Origin: Cristatella mucedo | Taxonomy: Eukaryota > Bryozoa > Phylactolaemata > Cristatellidae | Direction: 5' to 3' | NCBI GenBank assembly: GCA_009760855.2 | Contig: WPIO01000052.1 | Location: 1,355,001 to 1,419,000, forward strand | Length of the DNA: 64,000 bases | Shown here: one piece after another, positions 1-8,929 of the stretch | How the letters are laid out: the number at the start of each line of letters is the position of its first letter | Numbering within the stretch: position 1 is the stretch's first letter | Notes under the pieces: model-generated | What the model saw: only the letters and a program-made list of their open reading frames with translations | What the model was told of the DNA's origin: nothing | Database searches by the model: none | Position numbers and translations under genes: made by a program

Positions 1-364
1 CTTATACCATTCCGCTAAGGCGTACATAGCAGTGACTGGAAACTCAAAATGGTCAGCCTTGATTGGTTAGACCCTCTGAAAGCACAGCAGATAAACTCGA
101 ATGCCTCTGATCTTTTTTCTAAAAGAAGCCATGCGGCTGCTTTCCAGAACTTGGTCTGGAACACTTCGATCGCAGCAGCCGGTCACCGCTATCCTCCCGT
201 TAACCTAATCCACACCAGATGATGAGGCCAAGAGTTCCCGATGGACCCCCACTCCAAACAGTCCCGTAGCTACGAGAGAATAGTGACTATCCGCTGCATC
301 CGTTATATTGCTTGGCCTTGGCCTTGATACCGCACCATTGATTTTCGTATCCTCCTTGAGCGCC
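1..364. other. No gene recognised at left edge
   Basis: No supported reading frame, RNA gene or repeat was found. The stretch precedes a decayed LINE and may be further LINE decay. It should lie inside the last intron of TIR gene A, whose third exon is expected beyond the left edge. Confidence 0.4.
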
Positions 365-1265
365 TATCATTTGCTGCCTTCCAGCAAGCCGAAGTCTCTC
401 AACTCCCATGCAGCCTATAATACTGACATTTGCACTTCACTGCAGCAATTTTACTCAAATTAAATGACCATAAAACCAACTGCATTTACTGGTAAGTCTA
501 GTGTGATTCAGAAATTGGAAAGCTTAGTACTCAAAATCAGCTCGATCAGGATATCCGAACCATAACTCATGCACGCAATCAGAATGACCAAGTCTAAAAT
601 GACCATTCACTAGATGACCACATTAGGTATACAGTCAATCCTGTCTAATTTGAGCTAAGTAACACTGTAAAAATGGGGCTTTCTTAGATAAGGGCCCTAG
701 AGCCACGCTGGTTTATGAATTTCGGACATTCGATCTAGACCACTACTTAGCTCTCTACTTGCAGGGTACATGCCGAGAGACACCAACAGGTGATACATGA
801 CTTTTTAGCGGAACGTTTCTGTAATGCACGGCCCATACTAATGTAATAATGCACGGCCTTTGTACTGCACGGCCCATAATGCCATATTGTGAAACTTCTC
901 AGCAGCACGCACTGGCTCCCCTACAAGAATTTCTTTCTAATCAGGCTTCGCTTCGTATCACCAGCTCTTTTGACTCATGTCATTTGGCTGTGGATCTAAA
1001 GAACTTTGAAGACCGTACCTTTGGGTCGTATGCCCGCAAAAGCCTAAATAAACTCTCAAAGGTTGTCATGAAATCCGCAGACTTAATGAAAATTAGAAAT
1101 AAGATAAAACCCACTTGTTTCGCGAAGCATTTGCTCCGCCCATGTGAACTGTCCGTTTCGTGGCTATTCGTGCTACGAATTTGCAAATTACCACTAACTT
1201 AAAGAACCTAAAAAGAGATTTAGATCTTTTAGGGGTCTAGGAAAAACCTCTTTCTATTATTATTA
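365..1265 (+). mobile_element. Decayed L2-type LINE, RT C-terminus to 3' tail
   Basis: Old copy of the LINE family that is best preserved at 29327-32768. Blocks align in order with that copy: the serine-rich stretch after the RT (from about 371), the GTGTGATTCAGAAATTGG block (510-527), the TAGATGACCACAT block (610), CACTGGCTCCC (909) and the C-terminal LKNFEDR/FGSYA stretch (about 1000-1035). It ends in the family's AGAGATTTAGATCT-like hairpin and an ATTATTATTA tail. A small triplication of ATGCACGGCC sits at 823-875. Many substitutions and indels; non-functional. Confidence 0.75.
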
Positions 1266-1365
1266 CAGAACGCCAACGCAGCTTGCCGCGACCAACGCTC
1301 GCTCTGGTGCGATGACTTTCAAGTTGCGCCGTGCGGAGGTCCAGCTGACAGGCGGCAATAGTTAC

Positions 1366-1540
1366 CTAGCGAGCTTTTCTTGCTCTGCCAGGTCAAGCAA
1401 AGCGTCCTCGAGCGTGGCCCGAAGGCTGGTGACTGCCTCCGTGACGTCCTCGTCATATGCAGAGTGATGGGACTTGGCGCTCAGATGTCGGACGGCTTCA
1501 CAAATGCGATTCACTCGAGGAAGACCGTTGTCCAAGATTC
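1366..1540 (-). CDS. TIR gene A, exon 2 (helical segment)
   Basis: Exon of 175 nt encoding a charged, helix-prone segment that starts ILDNGLPRVNRICEAV and contains EDALLDLAEQE. The acceptor is GCAG at 1544-1541. It joins exon 1 in phase 1 and keeps the frame. The same segment, same length and same phase occurs at 21147-21321 beside the paralogous gene, and similarity between the two stops exactly at the 3' border. Here that border is AG|GTAACT, a plausible donor in phase 2. If the donor is not used, translation ends 1 nt later at TAA (1364-1362), giving a 655-residue protein. I favour splicing onward to an exon beyond the left edge, because the paralog has a phase-compatible zinc-binding exon. 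Confidence 0.72.
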
Positions 1541-1754
1541 CTGCGTTCGGCACGGCGCGCCCGGAGAATGACGCACATCGTGCCTCTTAATTGTTCTTAG
1601 CCACAGACGCAACAACAGCTTTCGCAGCTGAGAGAAATCGTGACAGAGCGTTCAAAGCAGCAGCCGACCAAGAAAGCTTTCGCCCGCAGCGTTGCGGCGT
1701 TGCAGCGGAGGCGGCGGCGGCGGCGGCGCCTCGCACCAACGAACGCCCACTCAC

Positions 1755-3543
1755 CGCATTCCCCGATGGATCGCAGGTTAAACGTGAGGTTGCTGCTCAC
1801 GAGTGCTTCAATCCAAGGAGGCAGCTCGATGGCGTCTTCTGTCAGGACGAAAATGAGCGCCTTCTCTCGGTAGAGAGCGTAGCGGATCTCCAGGGTGCAG
1901 TTCGCCGAGGCGACGTACTTCGCCGACAGAAAGCAAAGGAATACGTCGGAGCACTCGATCCCGTTGGCCATTGCCTCGTTCGCGTTGCCCAACATGCCGC
2001 CATACACGTCCATCCAGACGCCGACGTTGAACGTGCCGTTCATGTCCTGATAGAGGTCGCGAACGAACTGCTGCTGGTCCCACTGGTAGCTGATAAAGAC
2101 CTCGAGACGCCGCCGAACTGGCACTCCTCGTGCGTCGAACAGCGGCTCCGGAGGCTTGAAAGTGAGGCGCGTCGTCTGGTGGTGAATGTAGTTGAAGGGA
2201 AGGCCGTCGCCGGCGTCGGATAACAGCTCGGCCATCGAGAGCCTCGGCGGCTCTCGCGGCGGCTTCGATCGGCCGCCGCCTGATGCCTTCGGCGGCCAGT
2301 GATGCAGCTTGGCCTTGCAGTCGGCGATCTTTTTCGTCAGCACGTCGATCTCGGCCCTCTCTCGCGCCTCCGAGTCGGGAAGCGGCTTCAGTTGGGCATT
2401 CACCGCCATCTTGAAGTCGACCAGAGGCACCGTGTCCAGGTAGGCCCGCTTGCCCTTGTCGAGCGCCGACGCGCGGTCGCTGAACTTGTAATAGAGCTTG
2501 CCGGCGATGGCCAGCGCGGCCCAGCCGGACGGCGAGTACCTGCCAGCGGCGCCTAGGAGCGGCACGACGGGCTTGCGCAGGGCTCGCGCTCGCTCGTACT
2601 GCTCACGGCTGGCCGCGCTCCGCTCGTACGCCGGCGACAAGATGGCGACCAGCACGGCGCAGTTCGCTAGAGCCGACGAGCTGGCCGAGGAAGACTCGTT
2701 CAAGATGGCGACGATGGGCGCGTCGAAGGCCTCCTGTTCGAGCACGGCACGCGCCTCCTCGGTCTCGCTGTGGTAAGAAACGACGATGCCACTTGCCGGC
2801 GCTGCACCAGCTGAGTCGAGCGTGCCCGAGGCGGGAACTGATTTCGCAGCATCTTCGACTGTCGACGGCCGCGGAGCGGCTGGCGGGTAATTGACGGCGA
2901 GCAGGCGCCGTTTTAGGGAGTCTGAGAGAGCGGCAAAGCGGGTGGCGTCCGTCCAGTCGGTGCCGTCGAGCAGTTCTCCGTCAGCGATGCTGATGGCGCC
3001 GAGACCGCCGAACGGGCGATAGTGCTGCTGGCCGACTATGGTGATAATGGTTTTCTTCTTGCTCCGGGCGTGATTGACCGCTTCCATGAGAGACACGTCT
3101 CGCTGATAGCCGATCGACGCCACGACTATGAAGACGCTGCACCAGCTGACGAGGCTTTCTCGCTGTTCCAGCGTCGCCGGCAGGCTCTGCGTCATCAGAG
3201 CCGCGTCGCAGCGATCGGCCAGAGCTGCGGAGATGACGGCCGCCAGGGGCGTGTTGTCGCTGTGATGCGACAGCACTACGGCAATTTTGCTCGCTCCTTC
3301 AGTTTGAGGAGGAGTAGGAAGAGGAGCAGCAGCAGCAGCTGTTCCTCCAACGTCCTTGACAGCAGCGGCAGCCGCAGCGGAATTCGTCCCGGCGCTGGCA
3401 GCTTCCGGAGCAACGACTGCTCCGGCACCGGCCGCTGCAGGAGCAGTGACAACTCCGGCACGGGTGGGGCCAGTTGCAAGCGCTTGTGCTGCTCTGACTG
3501 AGGCGACGGTCGCCAGGCCCGACTTGGACGGCGAGCTGCCCAT
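1755..3543 (-). CDS. TIR gene A, exon 1: triple TIR-like domain protein
   Basis: Large first exon of 596 codons plus 1 nt. Order: MGSSPSKS (a good N-myristoylation signal, Gly2 and Ser6); Ala/Pro/Val-rich linker to about residue 85; TIR-like domain 1 (86-217, IAVVLSHHSD); TIR-like domain 2 (251-385, GIVVSYHSE and VAILSPAYE); basic helical linker 386-415; Pro/Gly linker; canonical TIR domain 3 (478-593, EVFISYQWD, VWMDVYGG, CTLE). Each domain keeps a glutamate where TIR NADases carry the catalytic Glu (E154, E314, E552). The start is set by the paralog, which begins at the same MGSSP; an ATG directly upstream is also possible. The exon ends at GCG|GTGAGT, a near-consensus donor. Reading past it gives only an arginine run and low-complexity sequence, so the longer unspliced frame is unlikely. 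The role in immunity or NAD+ hydrolysis is inferred from the family. Confidence 0.85.
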
Positions 3544-3546
3544 CAT

Positions 3547-4049
3547 CTATGTTCTTCAGCGAGTTCTCGCTTCAAAAGAAGCGGATATAACAGGTATTGA
3601 ATGCATCCAATATAGAAACTTAAATTCCGGTACGGTACCCTTGTCCAAGAACGGTAACTCTCAGCTATAGCGTTGCTTTGGTGAGTGTGATGGATCCGAG
3701 GTCGGAGCTCAATGCCAGAGACGAAATCTGGACGCTCTCACTAAAAATTATCTAAGCTTCCAAAGGGGGGTGACTACTAGATGCAAAGCAAGCCTCATAG
3801 AGCAGCCTTTGGCTTTCAACTGACGCACGCCATCGGACGTGGAGAAAACTAACTTCAATTTCCGTCATCACTGCTGTGACTATGACGGCGCGACACTATC
3901 TCCGCAGCTGCATAGCCACGATAGCATCGGTACGACCTTTTTATATCACAATAGCACTGGTCAGAACTGTCAGTAATAAATATCCGAGACTGTTTTGAGG
4001 AATCGACTCTGCAGTAGCCTGCTGCCTCAGAGCGGCCGGATGTAACACA
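3547..4049. other. Upstream region of TIR gene A, no gene
   Basis: About 500 bp between the start of TIR gene A and the gypsy LTR. The promoter of gene A should lie here (read on the minus strand), but I see no convincing TATA box or initiator. Confidence 0.35.
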
Positions 4050-4348
4050 GTTGAGCCGGCACACTAATAACTACGTCATGGATTGATTTCCCGATCTGGT
4101 GGGCATGTGGTTTCATTTAATTGATGACAATGACCATGGTCATTGTACGAGTGGGCTGTGACACTCAATGTGACATGCCGTCGGGGCGAGCTTTGGTGAT
4201 TGTTGTGACAATGGAGTCTCGAAACTTCGGTGGGCGAGAGGGGCCAAGGTCATCGTGCTTCACCCTGCTCCGTGCGCAGCGAAATAAGCTAGCGGTGTTG
4301 CTCGTAGGCTAACGTTCTGTACTGTTCTCGACGATAACTCGAGCTGCA
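4050..4348 (+). repeat. 5' LTR of gypsy element
   Basis: It shares with the right LTR the blocks CTACGTCATG, GGGCATGTG, GTGACACTCA, GGAGTCTCG, GGGCGAGAGGGGC, CGTGCTTC and GCTCGT. A third copy of the same LTR lies at about 23090-23372. Confidence 0.75.
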
Positions 4349-4439
4349 TGGTGCGGCGCAAGCAGCTTAGCTATAGGCGCCTGCTCGCGAATTGGAGGGC
4401 AGACTGTCGAGTATGCCACGTGGCTTAGAAAGCCAGATG

Positions 4440-5600
4440 ACGTAGTTCGTACAAATCTGGTCAAGCTCGGGGCTGTCTTAAAGGGCATAGAATTGGCCCT
4501 GACCTGGGGCCTGTACGAGATCGAGTTGTTTGCTGACTCGGCCGTTGGGCATTCTTGGCTTCGATCGCTTGTGAAAAGCGGTTAGCCTATCCCGTACTCG
4601 AGGTCTGGCCGAGGCATTAGCACTACGGCGGACAGAAGTAATTCACGACGTAAGTGAGGAATATGACCTTCGGGTGAGAATGAAGCTGGTGCGTTGGGCC
4701 GACAACAAAGCAGACCACCTAACGCGACTACCACAGCCGTGGCTCGAGCCAGTCGTAAATCTCGCAGCTAATGCTTCAGTACAAGAAGTAGATATTCTAG
4801 GGTTCCACGACTTGTATCACATAGTGATTTACCGAACGTTGTACCTGGCCAGGCTCTGTTTTCTTGGCATTTACGTAACGCGGAACGCTGTTGAATCGTG
4901 CATGCGTTGCCGGTTAGTGAATCCAGCGCCAGTGCCTTGGTGCCATGAACATATGGACGTAGATGCCAACTGGCACCGCTAGGCCATATATGTCACTTTC
5001 TTCAACGGGATCAAGTATCTGACACTTCTCGATAGCTGCCCCAACAGGTTTTCCATCCTGCGCCGTATCCCCGACTAGAGCGAGACCTCGGTGGTCCGAC
5101 ACTTGGAAAACATGTTCAGAGAAAGGGGCCCACAGTGGCAACTCTTAATGGACAATTCCGCCACTTTCCGGTCTAATGCTGTTCGCCAGCTTTGTGAACG
5201 TTGCGGGATACGCACAATTTATTGCTGTGCCTACCGCTCCTCTGGAAAAGGTATAGTAGAGCAAAGCCACGGAACCACAAAAGGAATGGCAGCCCGGAGT
5301 GGGCGGGACATAAAGATAATAGTGAATTGGTACAATATTTCAGCCGCAGCCGGATTATACGCCAGCTCATCGTTTTGCCGTCAGCTTTCTCTTACGAATG
5401 GAAACCACCGATGGCTCGGGAGCCTCGCACCGAAAGCTTTGACGAAAGTGACTTTATTCCGGGGTCAGCAGGTTTTCGTAACTCCCCCCTCCCCGGAGCG
5501 CGTTGCACCACTCAGTGGCCTCAGGGGACAGTTACTGCTCCGGGTAAAGGAGTCGGCATTGAAATCGATGGAATCCGCCGACACCTAGCTGAAATCAGAC
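4440..5600 (+). pseudogene. Gypsy pol remnant: RNase H and integrase
   Basis: RNase H is recognisable around 4480-4740 (GIELALTWGLYE, FADSA, then ADNKADHLTRLP, a typical Ty3/gypsy C-terminal motif). An HHCC-like zinc module follows (HDLYH near 4805, CMRC at 4899-4910). The integrase core keeps all three acidic residues in one frame: D at 5031, D at 5151 and E at 5259. The last two are 36 codons apart, matching DD35E. The GIVEQSHGTTK context of the Glu is typical of the family. In-frame stops between RNase H, the zinc module and the core make it non-functional. The chromatin-proximal C-terminal part decays after about 5590. Confidence 0.82.
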
Positions 5601-5778
5601 CAGTACCGATCGCCAGCGAACCACTTGACGCGAACTTCGATGCTGGCCCTGGTAGTATGGCAAGAACCGACGAGCCTGGCAGACTGCTTCGGATAAGATG
5701 TTACCTGAGACCACCGGCTCGCTATGTGGACTAAATGCTCACTGCTTTGCCTATGTGTCACCAAAGAGGGGAAAAGGG

Positions 5779-6078
5779 TAGCTACCTGCTGCTCCGACTA
5801 CGTCATGAACTGATATCTTGATCAGGCGGGCATGTGTGTTCGTTTTAGTTGATTGCACTGCCCCTGATTTTCGTGCGATTTTATGCAGTGACACTCAGTG
5901 TGGGGTGCAGTCAGAAGGTGCTATTAGTGATTGGTGTAACAAGGGAGTCTCGGGGGACTCCGCTGGGCGAGAGGGGCGAGGAGAGTCGTGCTTCTCTCTG
6001 GTCCGTGCTAAGTGCAATAAACAAGTGGCGCTGCTCGTCGGCTGGCGTTCCGCGCTGTGTGACGGCGATTAATCTACA
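5779..6078 (+). repeat. 3' LTR of gypsy element
   Basis: Directly follows the polypurine tract and ends near AATCTACA. GTGCAATAAACAAG (6011-6024) contains AATAAA and is a candidate polyadenylation signal inside the LTR. Similarity to the left LTR is roughly 65-70% by eye, so the insertion is old. Confidence 0.75.
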
Positions 6079-7320
6079 ATGCAAAGCTAATGTGGCGCAC
6101 AGCCGCAGTGGCTATTGTATTGCGTCATCGACACACTCTGCTGCTAGGCGACCGACTCACAGGGTAGAGCACATGTAAACAGGCTAGGTTCGGTTGGATG
6201 TGACAGGACGACTGTAATTTGGTAAGGGTCATCGGCTAGGCCGGGGCCTGAACTACGCGTGTGGCCGGATTTGCGGTGACGATGTGGGCGTGGCATCGCA
6301 ACCCCTGTCGCTCCGCGCTAGTTTGATCAGGGCCGGAGTGCATAACGCCTCTGCAGCCGGATCCCTCCACAGTGATTGGGCGAAGGCACGAGTGAATGGC
6401 CAAGCGGGCATGTAATCCCTTCATTCTGGCTCTTGTTCAGCTCTCGCAGCCGCGAGCGGACGTGTCGTCCGTCTGCAGATCCCATGCGCGAACTGCACGT
6501 GGAGAGACGAGCCACGCAATTTCATCGCGTTAATTACATCTTGTGGAGAGGTCTGTGGCTTCGTTTACTATCGGCGTACGCCGCAATAAATACGCGCTCG
6601 TCAACCTTCCGAATGGCTAGCCAAAGTCGACCCCCACAATGATAGGTCACCGGGGCTATTGGGGAACGGAAGTTGGCCGAGTAAGTCGTGGTGTTGGAGG
6701 CTCCCGGTCTCGCCGAGTTATGCACTTAGATGGGTGCAGGCGTGCTCCGGCGATGTGGCCACGCACGCAAGCAAGGCGACGAGCACCCAAGGCCCGGCCC
6801 CCGTTGTTACGGCTCGTGTATTACGCATTCCCCTGTAGCGAGTTCGTGGCCCCGCCCCGTGGGCTGGCGTCTTTCGGCGGAAGCTCTCGACTGTGGTAGA
6901 CGTCGATTCCGACTATCCAAGCAGTTACTCGGCTAGCCGGATCTTTGACGGCGTACGCTGGTACTGTTGGAACGGAGTCGGTATAGTGGCGGGACGGCTG
7001 AAGTCGACTGAACAGCTGACATGATTGTTCGCGCTTGCGGCGTCATCTTGCGCCACTATTGCTTGCTTTATGCAGTATCCTCCCTGTAGACTTATTTAGT
7101 TACCCTGTTGTTATTGGCGCATGCGATATTATAGAGGTACAGCCTGATGACGCTCGTTTTACACTAGCTCTCCTGCGTGGCGAGCGGCGGCCTGGCCTGG
7201 TCATGGAGGGGCTTGGCGATAAATAGCCTCTGACCTCTGGATTTCGTCTGCACACTTGATGTCCGGCGTCGCAGGTTGGAGATTGCGGGTGGTGGAGAGA
7301 TAGAGGCAGCGAAAGAGGCG
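6079..7320. other. No gene recognised
   Basis: Mixed-composition DNA between the gypsy element and the (GA)n tracts. Short open frames exist on both strands, but none shows a domain, signal peptide or splice context that I recognise. Confidence 0.4.
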
Positions 7321-7325
7321 AAAGA

Positions 7326-7326
7326 G

Positions 7327-7382
<56 letters not shown>
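7326..7382. repeat. (GA)n microsatellite
   Basis: Uninterrupted GA dinucleotide run of about 27 units. Confidence 0.95.
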
Positions 7383-7384
<2 letters not shown>

Positions 7385-7466
7385 ATAGAGAACAAGAGAA
7401 ATATTGATATATTTGAAGAAATAGGTCGAGCTAGAGAGGTTGAGGTCTAGGTCGAGGTCGACGTAG

Positions 7467-7476
7467 AGAGAGAGAG

Positions 7477-7545
<69 letters not shown>
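7467..7545. repeat. (GA)n microsatellite, second tract
   Basis: GA run of about 38 units with one GCGA interruption. It lies 85 bp after the first tract, and the spacer itself is purine-rich (GAGGTCGAGGTCGA-type). Confidence 0.95.
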
Positions 7546-7549
<4 letters not shown>

Positions 7550-7737
7550 TCAGAGTCAAGCTACGAACGCCAATGGCAAGTGCCCCGCGGTCTCTTATAA
7601 TACAACTACTTGCTTCCCGTAGCTGCAGGTGGTGAACAAGAGGGGAAGCGGCGGCGGCCGAGGCGGCGGGCGCCTAGGCCATTCGTTGGCTCTCCTTGCC
7701 AAAGGAAAGCCACAGCACTCGTCAGCACCAACCGCGG

Positions 7738-7836
7738 CCGTGGGCTCGAGCCGCGAGGCTACAATTCTACACGTGAACCGCCCGAATAGAGATGTTCTCT
7801 TGGGGCGCTATACAAACGAATTTTATTTGGTATACA
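7738..7836 (+). mobile_element. SINE family 2, 5'-truncated
   Basis: Begins at the B-box-like GTGGGCTCGAGCC and runs through CCCGAATAGAGAT and TTCTCTTGGGGCGCTA to ACAAACGAATTTTAT. It matches the 3' three-quarters of the complete copies at 36187 and 46017. Confidence 0.75.
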
Positions 7837-7889
7837 TTCTTTTACTTTCGACCGCGTACGCTGCAGGCTCGACCGCATGTGCTTGACCT

Positions 7890-7942
7890 TAGCGCTTAGC
7901 AACTGCCAAGTGACGTGATCTACGGCGACGGCAGCGGCGGCA

Positions 7943-7980
<38 letters not shown>

Positions 7981-8600
7981 TGCTGGCCGTGGATAGTGGC
8001 TTGGCGACTGGTGACCCGGCGAGGCGGACCGAGACCGCCGCCGTCCGCTGATGGCTGCGTGCCAGCCGCCAATTCGCCGCTGTGCCGCGAGCGGCCCTCG
8101 CTCGCGCGCACAACCGGCGGAGCCGCGAATGACCGTCGTCGCTGCGTGCGGCCACGGGCGCCGAAATGGGCCAGCGGCGCAACGCGGCGCGGCAGCAACG
8201 GAGGCCCGACCTACGCCCAACCAGCCCGACCCTGGCTCGCGCGTGGCGCGGGCGCCGTCTGCGCGCCGCCGCCGGCGCTCGGCACGTCCTACCTGATGAT
8301 CGCGCGGCCGGGCTGGTCGCTCGCGCCGCCACCGCTCGCTCTGCGACTGCGACCGCTTCCGGTCGGACCGGCTCGAGTGCTCGTCTACTGCTCGCTGCCG
8401 GAGGCGCGGTAAGTAGGCGTGTGGAGCGAAATCGGCACGCTCGTGCGCACAATGAAGCCACTCGCGTCTATTGGAGGGCTATTTGCGTAGAGCTTGTTTT
8501 GACCGCGGCTGCCTCGCGACGGCGACGGGCTGCAGCGCCGCCTCGCGACCGACGCGATCCATCGCTTGGGCACTGGACAGCATCCCCCTGACCATCCACA
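7890..8600. promoter_or_regulatory. CpG-rich block with (GGC)n run and a candidate splice donor
   Basis: Very GC- and CpG-rich stretch containing a (GGC)n run at 7921-7981 and a strong donor GCG|GTAAGT on the plus strand near 8408. It could be the promoter and 5' exon of an unseen gene. Long open frames on both strands are an effect of GC richness and have no recognisable domains. Confidence 0.35.
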
Positions 8601-8765
8601 CAGCCGGCAGCCTTTCCCGCGGTGAAACAACGGCGTGCCAAGACGGCCAGATTATCACTGGCACACACTATTCACGGTAACTGAATATTTAATGGTTAGG
8701 CACCGATTAAGCACCTCAATCTATCGCTGAGGTCGCGTAAAAGCTGAGTTCGTGTAGTAGGAAAA

Positions 8766-8926
8766 TACTAGCTGATTTTACAGCCTCTTTTGCACAGCAA
8801 CATAAGAGCTTTGACGGCTATCATCACCGCTGCAGTGGCAATACAAGATCGCCTACATCAGGATTCGAACCTGCGACCTCGGGACCGCGGTCGTGAAAGC
8901 AACCGTCTAAGCCATCGCGGCTCACC
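8766..8926 (-). mobile_element. SINE family 1 (tRNA-derived)
   Basis: On the minus strand it shows a tRNA-like head with A box (TGGCTTAGACGG) and B box (GGTTCGAATCC), an extended GGTCGTG/CACGACC-type arm between them, and a body ending in GAGGCTGTAAAATCAGC. Other copies are at 21445, 42036 and, as fragments, 25890 and 48880. It is not a functional tRNA gene, because the whole body repeats elsewhere. Confidence 0.8.
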
Positions 8927-8929
8927 AAT

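Larger units (their letters stand above)
4050..6078 (+). mobile_element. Internally deleted Ty3/gypsy LTR retrotransposon
   Basis: Two diverged direct repeats of about 290 bp (4050-4348 and 5779-6078) flank about 1.4 kb that carries only RNase H and integrase remnants. Gag, protease and RT are missing. A polypurine tract, AAAGAGGGGAAAAGGG (5763-5778), abuts the right LTR as expected. TGG immediately follows the left LTR, as in many primer-binding sites. Exact LTR ends are uncertain because termini are eroded. Confidence 0.82.

Noticed and set aside
1597-1754. C-terminal extension of TIR gene A exon 1 past 1755 (arginine run, cysteine-rich end)
   Set aside because: A GTGAGT donor sits exactly where the paralog has GTAAGC, and the extension is low-complexity and not shared with the paralog.
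1591-2223. 210-codon plus-strand frame opposite TIR gene A
   Set aside because: It is the antisense of a strongly supported exon in GC-rich DNA, and it has no domain of its own.
7889-8591. Several 140-190-codon frames in both directions
   Set aside because: Expected in CpG-rich DNA with a (GGC)n run; most begin with non-ATG codons and none has a recognisable domain.
8840-8926. tRNA gene on the minus strand
   Set aside because: The A and B boxes are present, but the sequence is followed by a body repeated at 21445 and 42036, so it is a SINE head.
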